The notes beneath the pieces are model-generated. The model made no database searches. It worked only from the letters and a program-made list of their open reading frames with translations, and had not been told where the DNA came from. A DNA stretch of 64,000 bases, taken from Kingdonia uniflora (taxonomy: Eukaryota; Streptophyta; Magnoliopsida; Ranunculales; Circaeasteraceae). Both the position numbers and the translations under genes were made by a program. This document shows, one piece after another, positions 1 to 10,292 of this stretch. The DNA lies in contig JACGCM010002082.1 in NCBI GenBank assembly GCA_014058105.1, forward strand, positions 1,860,001 through 1,924,000, given 5' to 3'. How positions within the stretch are numbered: position 1 is the stretch's first letter; every line of letters begins with the position of its first letter.

Positions 1-107
1 ACATTTCTATCAATATTCGTGCGACCCGAGGTCGAAGGCTCCATCTCAAATGAAAAGCTTGAAAAAGAAGGACGTCTATTTCTAAGTTCTTTTGCACGCA
101 TCTACAT
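1..107. other. Flank of element A, probably interior of element B
   Basis: No clear gene is visible. The minus strand is open and reads a basic, serine-rich peptide with an ELRNRRP stretch. It faintly resembles the ELLEKRRN region at about 50740-50820 in element D, which would fit element A having inserted into the antisense gene of element B. The resemblance is short and weak. Confidence 0.25.
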
Positions 108-128
108 TGTATGGGCCTAACTTCGCCC

Positions 129-2716
129 TCAAGTCAAGATTGCTTCGACCTGACCATTCCCTTGGGGGTAGTAAGGCGTTATGGGGGAAAGGATGATGTT
201 GTACTTTTTGAGGAAATTTCTGACTTTGTTCCCAACAAACTGTGTACCATTGTCGCATCGAATCATATGAGGGCATTCGAAGCATGTAATGATGTTTTCC
301 CATAAAAATTGGATGACCTTTTCTTCTCTGGTTCTACGCAAAGGTACGACTTCGACCTATTTTGTAAAATAATCTCCTGCAACAAGGATATTCTCTCAGC
401 TACCCAAAGCTTTGGGAAAAAGACCAATGAGATCGATGGCCCAACGTTTGAATGGCCAAGAGACTTAGTTGAAATGGAGGTCTTATGAAGGGCTGTGAAT
501 ATCATGGGCATGGCACTGACATTTAGTATAATGTTTAGCGCACTCTTTGGCTTGCTTTTTCATATTGGGCCAGAATAAACCTTAAGAGACGGCTCAAAGG
601 GCTATAGATCAACCAGCAGTATGAGCACCATAGGTACCTTCGTAGAGTTCGGCAAGGATTGAAGAGACTTTGTTTTGAGAAATACATTGAAGGAGGACGT
701 CATTTGGGGATTTGCGATGTAACTCGCATTTGAGGATGGTGTATCTGCGACAGTTCTCTAATAATGGTCGTTTGGCTTTGGGATCATTTGGGAGGGTAGC
801 ATTGTTGAAGTAATTGATGAATGGTGTTCGCCAGTCGTCTGGATCGAGACTCTCACCCCCAGTATTGATGGTATTGACTTCCATATGGTCGATACTTGGG
901 CGTTCGAGTACTTCGATATGGAGAGTTTGGGATTCGGATTGGCCTAACATAGCTGCTATGTAGGCGAGGGCATCGGCATGTCTCTTTTCACCTTGAGGAT
1001 AGTGAGTAATAGAATATATTTTAGGAAAATGGTCCATGCACTGGTAGACGATGGCAGAATATTTGGCCATGCGACCGTTGGTTTGATTTTCACCAGAGTA
1101 TTATCTTTGAATAAGTTGGGAATCTGTGAAAACTGTATGCTTTAGGATGCCGAGGTCAAGTGCGAGGTCAAGGCCATGGATCAAAGCTTTATACTCAGCC
1201 TCGTTTTTGGAGCATTCAAAGTTTAACTTGACTGCCTTTTCAATTCGGTCATTAGTGGGTGTAACCAGAACGATACCGATTCCCAAACTATTAGGTCCAA
1301 CGGATCTATCTATGAAAAGTTATCATCCTGCGTTAGGGTTCCATGGGTCTTCGACCGGGAAGTCAGCGAGGAAATCGGTGACTATTTGGCCTTTCTGGGA
1401 TATCTAATTCTCAAATGTGTTGTCATGTTTACCAAGATAAATAGGCCACTATTGTACTTGTCTGGATTTCTCTTTTTTATAGAGTACTTCTCGAAGGGGA
1501 TAGCTTGTTGTAATACAGATGGGGTAAGCTTGAAAATATGGTTTGAGTTTGTGGGATGAATAGACAAGGGTGAGGAGCAAATGCTCAAGTTTTGTGTATC
1601 GAGTTTCTATAGGTGTCAGGGTTTTGCTGATAAAATATATAGGTTTCTCGATATTTAATTCGAGTCGAATTAGGACTGAACTTATAGAGGTATCGGTAAC
1701 CGTGAGGTATAAGGAGAGTGTTTCGCCTTCGATAGGGGTGCTAATAATGGGTGGTCGACCAAGGTATGTTTTTAGTTCGAGGAAGGCCTGTTCACAGTTG
1801 GGTGTCCAGTTAATCTCAGGGTTGTTTTTCTTTTTTAGCTTTGTAGATGCCTTGGTCGGGTAAGAGAGAAAAGAGCCAAGCACAACGGTCTGAGGATTTG
1901 AAAATAAAATGGTTGAGGGCCGTTATTCTACTAATTACTCTTTGGACATCTTTTTTGATTCGGGGCGAAGGCATGTCGATGAGGGCTCAGATATGGGTAG
2001 GGTCAATCTCGATACCTTGTTTGCTGATAAGATGGCCTAAAAATTTGCCAGACAAAACTCCAAACTGGCATTTGTCTGAGTTAAGTTTTATGTTGTATGT
2101 TCGAAGTATCGAAAATACTTCGGTTAGGTCCTGGATGTGGGTCTATTTTTGGAGGCTCTTGTATAACATGTCGTCGATATAAACTTTGGCCGACTTGCCA
2201 AGCAAGGATTTAAACATAGTTGTAACAAGGAGTTGGTAGGTGGCACCAGCATTTTTAAGGCCGAAGGGCATAACATTAAAATAGTAAATGCCTTGTTCAG
2301 TGATGAAAGAAGTTTTAAGTTTATCCTCGTGAAGGAGGGGTACATGATTGTAACCCGAACCTGTGTCTATTATTGATAGACGCTCATGTCCAGGGGTAGT
2401 ATCGAGATGTACTGAAATGATCGGGAGGGGGGGGCGGGAGGCAGGGGGAGCTATCCTTCAGTGTACATTTGTTGAGGTCGGTGAAGTCGACGTAGATTAT
2501 GATCTTGCCGTCCTTTTTTGGAACTGCAACTATATTAGATATCCAGTCAGCATACTTGACTTTTCTGATGAAATCTGTGGCTATGAGCTTGTCTACTTTA
2601 AGGTTTACAGCTTCTCGAAGTCGTGGTGCCAAGGTACGCTTCTTTTGTTTTACTGTTGTGGAATTGGGAATAAGGTTGAGGCGATGGCATGCTAAACTAG
2701 GGTCGACACCGAGCAT
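129..2716 (-). pseudogene. Element A pol: RT, RNase H and integrase, degenerate
   Basis: On the minus strand the RT starts near 2716. It contains a PKKDGK stretch, FTDLNK, and an intact YIDDML active site at about 2165-2185. RNase H sequence follows at about 1449-1880. A second RNase H-like domain with NEAEYKAL and FTDSQL lies at about 1101-1310; a second RNase H is typical of the Tat lineage. Integrase core motifs are near the left end: FTK with the following Trp codon changed to a stop, CDNGTQF, and GNGQVEA. Several frameshifts and stops interrupt the frame, and the integrase C terminus is missing. The product would have been the gypsy-type replication polyprotein. It is not functional as it stands. 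Confidence 0.8.
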
Positions 2717-2778
2717 CTCCTGAAATGTCCATGCGAAGACACCTTTGTTTGGTCGAAGGAAGTCTATAAGTTCGAGGT

Positions 2779-3700
2779 AAATTGAGCGATGAAAAGATAG
2801 GACAATTGCTCGAAGCTTCGAATCGAGCCATTAAGAAGGTTATGATACCATCGAAGAGGGCTATCAGTGAGGCTGGTGGGAAAAAGTTAACACATCAGGT
2901 GGTCGGCTGTAGAGTAAAGGCTTAGAGCACTTTAGAATTTGAGGATGTGGGATTGGGGATCGGTGTTGCGGTATTTACTAATTTTTGGGGATCGGAAATT
3001 AGGAGGCACCTCGATAGCGAGGAGCTTGGGATAAAGGGGGTTATTCAACCAACTTTATTAGTTTAGAGTTAGGCTCGCGCTGACGCAGATGACGGGTTGG
3101 ATTTTGTAGTCGAAGTCTTATGATGCGCAATAGGCAAGATGAGGGGGGGATCGAGGAGTTCAAGGATGATGAGGCCGAGGTTTCGGTATGTATTCGGCGC
3201 TGTGCTCCCCAAGATACTCTTGGGCAGGAGGGCGGCGTTTGGGGTGTTGGAGGAGCGAAGGGTGGAGTCAGAAGAATCCTCTGTGGGGTGGATGCCAAGA
3301 TGGATGGATCCAGTAGGGGGAATAGTAGGGGGAGCACCCTTGGCACCGATATGGACCGGGGGTACTTCTAGATATGGCAGAGGCCCCAGTCGAGCATGAA
3401 CAGACACACATAACGGGGCTGATGCTCAAGACTGTTGAGGAGTATCTAGAGGTTGTAGTCGCTGCAGCTCTCGGACGGTGTTGCGTAGATCGCCGATTGC
3501 ACAGTTTTGTCTGTCGTCATCATCCAAACGGCAATGTCATTCAGCTTCAAACTCTTGCCGGTGCCCTTCGCGCTCCCGCTGCATTTGTGTTCGGTGTCGC
3601 TCCTTAGCCTGAGTGAATTACTGAGTAAGATGGGCTAACTTAGCAGCCACTCTGCCGGCGGAGTTGCGGGAATGGGTAGAAGTAGAACGGAGGGTTGGTA
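2779..3700 (-). pseudogene. Element A gag N-terminal fragment
   Basis: The minus strand reads proline- and serine-rich sequence with GSIHLGIHPTEDSSDST at about 3260-3310. Element C gag at 36183-36800 carries the near-identical GSIHFGIHPTEYSSDST. Gag would form the virus-like particle. The fragment is joined near 2778 directly to the RT N-terminal region, which shows the internal deletion. Frameshifts are present. It sits directly downstream, in element orientation, of the primer-binding site. Confidence 0.6.
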
Positions 3701-3770
3701 CCATTAGGAGCGATCTGTAAGAGTTGGAAAAGTGAGAAAATGAGTAAGGGAGATTGGTAGGGTGGGCAAG

Positions 3771-3784
3771 CACAGACGGCGCCA
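3771..3784 (-). other. Element A primer-binding site
   Basis: On the minus strand TGGCGCCGTCTGTGC follows the LTR end with a two-base spacer (TT). The TGGCGCC start is common in plant Tat- and Athila-type elements. I do not assign the priming tRNA. Confidence 0.65.
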
Positions 3785-3786
3785 AA

Positions 3787-4502
3787 TGTAGGGGACTAAC
3801 TTCGTGCGGTGAGGAAGTTGGCTCTTACACCACGGGTTTATCTAATATCAAAGGATTCAAGCATATAGTCTATAGTATGGATAACCTATTGACAATATAC
3901 TTGCGTGGGGGCCTAGAATAGGTCTCTCCACGACCTCTGATGAGGATTTTTAGGAGATTGTATATTACTCTCGAGTAGTCAAAGGTTCAAGTGTTGTATG
4001 TTTTACAGGTAGGTCGAAGGTAAATTGCAAGGGTTCAAAGGAAAGATTTTATAACCTCTACATGGTTCCTCTTGCCTCCTATTTAAAGAACACAGGTAGG
4101 GCTGAGTCACCATGGGAGGTCACATTACAAGTGTACCCTCCAGATATCAGGCGAGTATCCCAAAGTTAGTGTTGACGCTAGAAATGTCAGGTCTGGCAAT
4201 GTGCCCTGACACTGTAGCCGTTGTTGGCTCTGTTACTGTAGCTGTCAGGACCAGCAATGTCGCCGTTCTTGTCTGGTGAGCTAGATGTCTGATATGTCTG
4301 CCTTCGACCATGTATGAATGTGGTCAAAGTATTTCTGATGTTGATATGGGTTCGTCGTCGAGGCTTTATCTTTGAGGCTTCATCTTTGTGTATTCTTGGA
4401 AAGCTTGTTTACGGGTTGAATGGGCTTCGAGGCATTTATGTAGGCTTTGATGTAGCCTTCAAGTGTTCGACTGGGGTAGAAACCTGCGAGTAGGCTACTA
4501 CA
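3787..4502 (-). repeat. Element A 5' LTR (716 bp)
   Basis: It runs from TGTAGGGGAC to GGCTACTACA, so it has TG..CA ends. It is clearly related to the LTR at 37058-37735: both start with similar bases and share the stretch GGAAGTTGGCTCTTACAC. A TATA-like box lies near 4079-4087 on the minus strand (CTTTAAATAGG). The right end is followed by tacac, a possible target-site duplication. Confidence 0.8.
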
Positions 4503-4799
4503 TACACCTACATAAAGGTCCAGGTATTTCAATCAATTTCTATATTACTCTTCGATTGTTGTTTTTCATATAAGCAAAAAATATACAGTATATTATTTTT
4601 ATATCTCTACAGTACATTGCACTAAAATAAGAAAACAAATTTCAAAAGTCACTTTTTCCTCAAATAGTACAAAAGCAAAAATTTCCCCATATAGTAAACT
4701 TTTCAAAATTCAAAATAAGTAAACAAAAGAAAGAGGGAATCATCCACAAACACAGATATCAACCAGATCACACAAAAGTAAGAAATTAATGCCAAAACA

Positions 4800-5243
4800 C
4801 TAATCTTCAACGACAGATGATAAATCAGGAACACCAAGGGTTTCCTCCTTTACCATAACAACAAACAATAAACAATTCTTCTCCTCCTTAAAGATCATAG
4901 TCCCCTCACCCCTCTGAAAATGAAGCTTTAACTCTGGGTTTTTCTCAACAATGCATCTGCAATCAAATTTATTTTTTCTCTCTCTAGATGTTCGTCTCTC
5001 TATTTTCTGCAAACCTTTTAAAGAAGAGAGGAAGGGGTTATTTATATATTTCTTTTCAAACCGCTGGTAGTTATGGGGACTCGTGTCAGTCGTCCTGGAT
5101 TTTTTAACTAAGACGTCCCTTCTACTGCTCCTATCGGTCCTATCACGCCTTTTGGAGAGATACAATCTTTTATCATTACAACCACGCCTATCATTAAATA
5201 CAATTTTCTCTCTCCTACTCATTTTTCTCTCCCACCTCTCCAC
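4800..5243 (-). CDS. Antisense gene gamma of element B (function unknown)
   Basis: An open minus-strand frame of 147 codons. It is strongly basic, rich in Arg and Lys, with a RDRTDRSSRRDV stretch followed by TDTSPHNYQRFEKK. I recognise no known domain. The copy in element D at 50380-50840 has RDRRDNSK, TDTC, FQKSRK and SREKK at comparable spacing, so the two look homologous. It lies downstream of beta and alpha in the same order as in element D. It may be an exon of a larger spliced gene. Its basic character would suit nucleic-acid binding, but that is only inference. Confidence 0.5.
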   Translation of the reverse strand: MERWERKMSRREKIVFNDRRGCNDKRLYLSKRRDRTDRSSRRDVLVKKSRTTDTSPHNYQRFEKKYINNPFLSSLKGLQKIERRTSRERKNKFDCRCIVEKNPELKLHFQRGEGTMIFKEEKNCLLFVVMVKEETLGVPDLSSVVED

Positions 5244-5504
5244 ACCTATAACTCCTTACTACAGATAATTCAAACTCACACTCCACTTTTCTTCTCATCC
5301 TCATAATTTTCAAAAATATTATGTAGAAGATCCAAAGTACTTATAATCATTTCGATGATAATTTCTAGGCAAACAGATTCAAAAATTCAAAATCCAAACC
5401 GAATCCACATAACAAGGGGAAAAATACGCAAATTCTAACAATATTTTTATTTTAATCCTATTACAATATTTCAAACTGTCATATAAACGATCTTTCAAAA
5501 GTAA

Positions 5505-5834
5505 TTACATCTGTAACATCCCAAATGATCTAATCAAATCACCACCATCAATCAACTCATCTTCATCAACTATCTCATCCAGAACAATCTCTCTCACAGT
5601 AATCTTTTGAGCTTCAGTGTCAGTTATCATATCACAAAAAACATCACACCAAAAATGTTGATCCCGTTCGATATCCTTTTCTCTTGTAGTCAAACCTTCG
5701 AGCCGTAATACAGAAACTGGAAGATCCTCCTCATATCTGAGAAGCCCAAATATCTGTTCACACAGTTTTACGACCTCTATTGTAAAATGCCCCTCTCTTG
5801 CATGAAGAACTCTCTGAGAACGAGTCCTCACCAT
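5505..5834 (-). CDS. Antisense gene beta of element B (function unknown)
   Basis: An open frame of 109 codons plus stop from ATG at 5834. The frame also extends upstream without stops. It starts MVRTRSQ and contains VVKLCEQIFGLL, then DQHFWCDVF and an acidic C-terminal half. The element D copy at 49793-50136 shares RTRS, VVKLCE, YFWCDV and a REIAWDKL/REIVLDEI segment. I recognise no Pfam family. It is open and acidic, between basic gamma and alpha on the same strand. Because two divergent elements keep the frame, it is likely a real protein-coding unit or exon, carried antisense to gag-pol. Confidence 0.6.
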   Translation of the reverse strand: MVRTRSQRVLHAREGHFTIEVVKLCEQIFGLLRYEEDLPVSVLRLEGLTTREKDIERDQHFWCDVFCDMITDTEAQKITVREIVLDEIVDEDELIDGGDLIRSFGMLQM

Positions 5835-6486
5835 GTTTTTTATTTTCAAACTTTCATCTGCCACCATATTTGTAAGCACAGATTACGATATCGTCGAATC
5901 CCATCTTTTATGTTGCTAAGATATTCCCTGAGAGACATCACAGCTATCATAGTTATCTACCCTAACAAACAAATACTTATCACTCCCCCCCTGTTCAAAA
6001 AATATCTCCTTATTTGTCCAATTTTTTGCCACTCTTATTTTCAAACTATACTTTTATAAAAATCACTTCGAGTTGTGCATGCTTTATTTTTTTCATACGA
6101 AATTTCTATTTTTATTAGTTCGATACATAATTTTTCAAACATTTTTCACATAATACATAACACACACAGTTTGACACATATTTATTTTGATCTAACCATA
6201 CTCTATTATACAGTTCGATGTAATTAATTTAAATATACTAATTCAGAGTTTGAGCCACTTGATTGGGATTTTTTTATTATCTCAAAAGTGCACACTGCAA
6301 TGAACTTTACACGAAACAATAAGTTACAAAGACTTCATATAGATAGTTCTACAAATTACAATCACTCTCAGATATCGGTAAGACTTTCAAATACGAGCAC
6401 TAGGAGCTTCTTCTACCTCTGAAACCGCCACCTCTACAAGAAAATAAAGATGGTTGTAACAGAGATCTTCTACCACCTCCTCCACC

Positions 6487-6810
6487 TACAGAACCCAATC
6501 ACTTGTAGGATAGAGACAATACTTCCTGACACGGACACCGACATCCTCATCAGTAATGGCATCCACTATATGGAGACGAAGACACAACCTGCGTTGTTTA
6601 CCATCTACAACCAAATAATGGAATTGTGCCATCTGGTAGTAGTTATTATCCGCCTCCACTACCATATCTTATGTTATATCATGATAGGTAGGATAAACTG
6701 GTATGGGGGGGGGGAAGATCTAGGGACTGCGTCCCAAAGTAGCGAAACTGAAGTTCCTATACTTTGGAAAGAACCCTAGCTTTATGTACTTGGCGTCTGG
6801 TACTCACCAT
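6487..6810 (-). pseudogene. Antisense gene alpha of element B (function unknown)
   Basis: ATG at 6810 begins MVSTRRQVHKARVLSKV, followed by an in-frame TAG, then RYFGTQSLDLP. Further on come EADNNYYQMAQFHYLV and, at the end, DEDVGVRVRKYCLYPTS-DWVL and a stop. A second stop falls near the middle. The copy in element D (48083-48412) has TRRQSREARVIYKVKEL, RYFGTQSLNLP, EADDDYYQM and GEWIL-stop. Its stops are at different codons and its end is the same. The two copies therefore decayed independently from an intact ancestor of about 107-110 codons. I recognise no domain. Confidence 0.6.
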
Positions 6811-7121
6811 TATACCTACAAAGAATCTACATAAGATATGAAAAGAGAAAAGTACTTGAAGATAAATAACCGACAGTACACTAACAACAGTATTTATAGA
6901 GACATAATATTTAATGTAGGGAAGGATTTCCATCGTAGTTCTCATTAAAAGAATAATTTATAGGAAACCCAAGAACCAATTAAACACAGTCACAATCATA
7001 ACAATATTCCAATTCCTAAAAATCCATTACAATTCCAAGATATAATTCTACATTAACACATCCATCATTGCCTATGTCAGATAGTCAATTCAACTTCTAG
7101 ATCACAAACTCGATGAGAATT

Positions 7122-7155
7122 TCTCAACTAAAGGTATTTGTGCCTTTAGTTGAGA
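7122..7155 (+). other. Stem-loop abutting the polypurine tract of element B
   Basis: TCTCAACTAAAGG (7122-7134) pairs perfectly with CCTTTAGTTGAGA (7143-7155), with an 8-base loop. The 3' arm runs into the G-run of the polypurine tract. Element D has a matching stem at 47758-47807 with compensatory differences. Confidence 0.7.
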
Positions 7156-7164
7156 GGGGGAGAT
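7151..7164 (+). other. Polypurine tract of element B
   Basis: TGAGAGGGGGAGAT lies directly before the LTR start and would prime plus-strand DNA synthesis. It aligns with GAGAGGGGGCAAT before the 3' LTR of element D. Confidence 0.75.
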
Positions 7165-7688
7165 TATAGGGACATGTCCCTCGAGCGAGGATAACCTCAA
7201 ACTGATTCAATGCCAGACTCATACAATATACACGTGACATACGATGTCAACAATGACACATGGACTACGAACTACCGAAGAACGTGGCTCGAACACTCCA
7301 AATGATACAGAACAAGTCAAGGACACCTGTCTCCTACGAACTAGTAGTTACAGAAATAACCTCAGTCTTCCCCCAATTCAGGAAAATGTGCTGATACATC
7401 TAAACGAACTGAGAGTAAGGTTTATAAAAGGAACAGAACACATAGAAGAAAGGTGAGACCAACCAAAGTTTTTCTAGCTCAAGTGATCTTAACTTGTAAT
7501 TAAAATATTAGTCTCAAGCAATAAAGTTACAGTTACTAAATCTTCAAGCTGAGGTCGTAGTTTTTACATATTCAAAGGTTTACACGATAACCACACGTGT
7601 TATCTTATATTATTGGTTTTACTAATCGTGTCACAGGTACATTCAGTGTAAGAGCTTATTAGAGCTATTACGAAATTATGCCCTTACA
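7165..7688 (+). repeat. Element B 3' LTR (524 bp)
   Basis: It starts TATAGGGACA, with the expected TG changed to TA, and ends CCCTTACA. The interior shares GAGGTCGTAGTTTTTAC and ATTCAAAGGTTT with the element D LTRs read on the minus strand. A TATA box, TTTATAAAAGG, lies at about 7420-7432. A 12-bp palindrome, GGGACATGTCCC, is near the LTR start. The matching 5' LTR is outside the window. Confidence 0.7.
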
Positions 7689-8193
7689 ACTACCAATAGA
7701 GTTCTAAAATAGGTACCAAAGCAACAAATAAAAGTCATACAACAAATAAGATAAAAGATAAAAATATATTGTAAATCAAGAACCAAGAACACCTACTCAT
7801 CTGCTGCACCACTAAGGTCATATAGAGGATAACTATCTAAACTAACCAAGAACGTATTTACCCCCACCTAGTCTCATCAAAAGCTCATACAAATATGAAT
7901 TTTAACAAAATTTCTCACAATCACATACCCAAATTGACTTAGACTTTCTCTTTCAAGTTCAATTTTGATTATATGTGGTGTTGTCATAACTTTTTAATTT
8001 TAAATTGAGATATGGCTAGAAAGAGAAAGAGAAATAAAGAAAGATGAAAAAAGAGGACAAAAGGAAGATTACGATGATGAAAATATCAAATGGGATCCTA
8101 GTACTTCGCCGGAGTTTGAAAAACGAATTAGAGGAAAAGAAAAATCGTGGAGAGAGAGAGAGAGACAAAAAAATGGCAGAGAGGGGTAAAACA
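7689..8193. other. Spacer between element B and the copia array
   Basis: AT-rich sequence with a purine-rich run (GAGA repeats at about 8148-8163). I recognise no gene. Its last five bases, aaaca, may be the left target-site duplication of the copia array. Confidence 0.4.
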
Positions 8194-8782
8194 TGTTAGG
8201 AAACCGAGGGGGAAAATTACAATGCAGAAGCACAATATGATTAACAAGAACTTAAGATCCAACTCTAACCACAGAGAGTTCAATCCAAGATGATAAAACA
8301 CATATACAAGGTTTAAATTAAGTGGAAACACTAACAGATCAAAACCACCCCCGACAAGCATGATGAATATATTATCACTTAGGGTTACAAGAAGTTCCAG
8401 AGATCACTCAACCTCATCTCAGCCCTTACAGATAATCCCCAGTAAGAAATCCTTGAAAGAAAACCCAAGAAATCTCTCTAGAACAAAATCTTAGATCTTT
8501 ACCTTTTCTCTCGCTAACTCTTTCTTCCTGTACAGAGATCTTTAACATGCACTTTATATTAATAAACTTTCTATTAGGTCATCACCGAAGTACGCATCTC
8601 AAGATAAACCATCGCTTTGGAATAAATCCTCTTCAGATCGAACTTAAAGGAAAACAAACATAGCGTTTTTCATTCGAATGACCTAAGGCTCATTCGAACG
8701 ATTTCAGCGTAAAGTTTTTTCATTCAAACGACTTCATTACTCGTTCGAACGACTTCCCCTGTTTTGAAGCCGTAACCAAAAA
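8194..8782 (-). repeat. Copia-array LTR 1 (589 bp)
   Basis: It starts TGTTAGGAAACCG. Its right end, by alignment to the others, is CGTAACCAAAAA, a decayed form of CGTAACCTAACA. The outermost left LTR of the array, it corresponds to the 3' LTR. Its U3 part (8660-8760) carries several TTCGAA-centred motifs. Confidence 0.8.
8670..8760. promoter_or_regulatory. Cluster of TCGTTCGAACGA-like palindromes in the copia LTR U3
   Basis: Motifs such as CATTCGAATGAC, CATTCGAACGA and CGTTCGAACGACTT recur about every 25-40 bp. The cluster lies in U3, upstream (on the minus strand) of the TATA box near 8560. Equivalent clusters are at about 10755-10845, 12870-12955, 14965-15030 and 17005-17090. A regulatory role is inference. 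Confidence 0.5.
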
Positions 8783-10292
8783 ATCTTCACCTCGGCGAAA
8801 AAACCATTTTTTTGGCTATATTCGTCGTGTATCCTTGTATCCTTGTAGTATTGCCCCTATGGGAAACTTCTCAATTAAGATAATTACCCAAGTCAAGGCT
8901 TTTCCTAGACCTACCAATCAAAACCAACTTTCTGATCATCATTGTAGACCATGTAATTTCTCCACCTTAAACTAAATTCCCCTTTCGAGAAATAACCATA
9001 GTTCTATCGGTGCACGCATCCTTCATATCTCCACCCACTAATTTACCAACCAATGCATATAAGTTCCCGCTTAGAATACCATTCATGATCAAAGAAGACT
9101 TCCAATAAACTTTAATTACTCCACCATACCTGGAGTAATTGTAACCCTCATTATCTAACTTGGAAAGTGAAATTAGATTATGAGTCATACTCGGCACATG
9201 TCGAACATCATGAAGAACTACGATGTGTCCATCGAACATCCTCACGCGAATTTCACCCACTCCCAAAATCGGCCTTCGAGACTAATCGTTCGTCGACGTA
9301 AACTTGCTACTCTCAGACCTTGCCTATTTGTCGAATCATGCCTTATGTGCGCATTCATGCAATGTAGCCATACTATCAAACACCTATCCTATATCGTGGC
9401 AAGAACCATCAGCGGCTACCACAAGGAGAGCCTCAACACAATTGTTACTAGTAACCGTCGCCAGATTGTTAGTATCACTTTTAGAGCCCTTTGCCAAACT
9501 TGCTCCTTTACCTTTCCAAGCTTTGCAATCCGATCTATCATGACCCGATTAACCACAGCTCCAACAAGTTCCTTTTAAGAACTTATTAAAGCTTATCTTC
9601 CCATTAACCACCATCGCCGAGTTTTCCACAGAGGATTCGCTACCCATAAGCCTTCTCTCCTCGGAAAGAAGCGTACTTGTAACCTCCTTGAAACTCAAAG
9701 TTTCCTTCTCATACATCAACATAGGTTGAAGTTGATTGAAGGTAGAAGGAAGAGATCATATGAGTTGAAGCGCCTTATCTTCATCCTCAACTTTAACTCC
9801 GATCGATTCCAATTCTGAAATGATCCTGTTCAAAGAACCTAGGTCATCACCAACGCTCGTGCCCTCATCCATCCGAAGCGTATGAAGTCGTTCCTTGAGG
9901 TATAAACAATTCAAAGACTCTTCGTTTGGTATAAATTTTAAGCTTTTCCCAAAGACCCATCGCAGTCTTCTCTCCAACCAGGTTTGCTAAAAAGCTTTTA
10001 GCGTGACAAAGGCGTATCCCGCTTGCAGCCCTTGAATCCACATCTTCAAAGTCTTCTTCATCGTTGTCCACTTTCTGGGCCGTTATACCTTCAACTGGAG
10101 TTTTAAGTATAAGTTTCCCTTTTAGTGCCTTGCGTAACCAGCCTTGAATAAAGATATTTTGGACTTGTATTTGCCACAATCCAAAATTGATCTTCCCATC
10201 GAACTTCTCCACATAAAATTTAGTCGAGTTAGGGTACTCAGATCCTCCCATCTTGCTTCTCTACTTGCTCCAAACCTCGCTCTGACACCAAC
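8783..10292 (-). pseudogene. Copia-array unit 1 gag-protease, degenerate
   Basis: From ATG near 10251 the minus strand reads MGGSEYPNSTKF, then VEKFDGKINFGLWQIQV, a typical copia gag (UBN2-type) N terminus. A CCHC zinc knuckle at about 9535-9580 reads CWSCG-stop-SGHDRSDC, with one stop. The protease part at 8967-9266 reads GVGEIRVRMFDGHIVVLHDV and RHVPSMTHNLISLSKLD. It ends shortly after GNLYALVGK, before any integrase, where the polypurine tract and LTR 1 begin. A primer-binding site (TGGTGTCAGAGC, near-complement of initiator tRNA-Met) is at 10279-10290. Confidence 0.8.

Larger units (their letters stand above)
108..4502 (-). mobile_element. Element A: deleted Ty3/gypsy Tat/Retand-type LTR retrotransposon
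   Basis: The order on the minus strand is LTR (3787-4502), primer-binding site, gag fragment, then reverse transcriptase, RNase H and integrase. At 108-131 about 22 bp resemble the LTR start (tgtatgggcctaacttcgcc), directly followed by integrase sequence. The left (3') LTR and the end of pol therefore look deleted except for the terminal bases. Possible 5-bp target duplications are tacat (103-107) and tacac (4503-4507), with one mismatch. Compared with element C, about 1.5 kb covering protease and part of gag is missing at about 2778. It is the same family as element C, judged by its LTR and gag. Confidence 0.75.
4503..7688 (+). mobile_element. Element B: 3' part of a plus-strand Tat/Retand-type element
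   Basis: It is recognised by a polypurine tract (7151-7164), an LTR (7165-7688) similar to the element D LTRs, and three minus-strand reading frames collinear with the antisense genes of element D. The gag-pol part would lie left of this window, because element A appears to have inserted into this copy. The stretch 4503-4799 holds AT-rich sequence without recognisable coding. Confidence 0.7.

Noticed and set aside
3120..3399. Glycine-rich plus-strand frames opposite element A gag
   Set aside because: Their composition is that of the complement of Pro/Ser-rich gag. There is no independent support.
8148..8163. GAGA run as a promoter element
   Set aside because: It is a simple-sequence run with no adjacent gene.
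9180..9578. Plus-strand open frames in the copia array
   Set aside because: They recur in every unit opposite the protease segment, have no domain and are antisense shadows of it.
10280..10290. TGGTGTCAGAGC as a tRNA gene
   Set aside because: It is only a primer-binding site complementary to the initiator tRNA end. No cloverleaf surrounds it.
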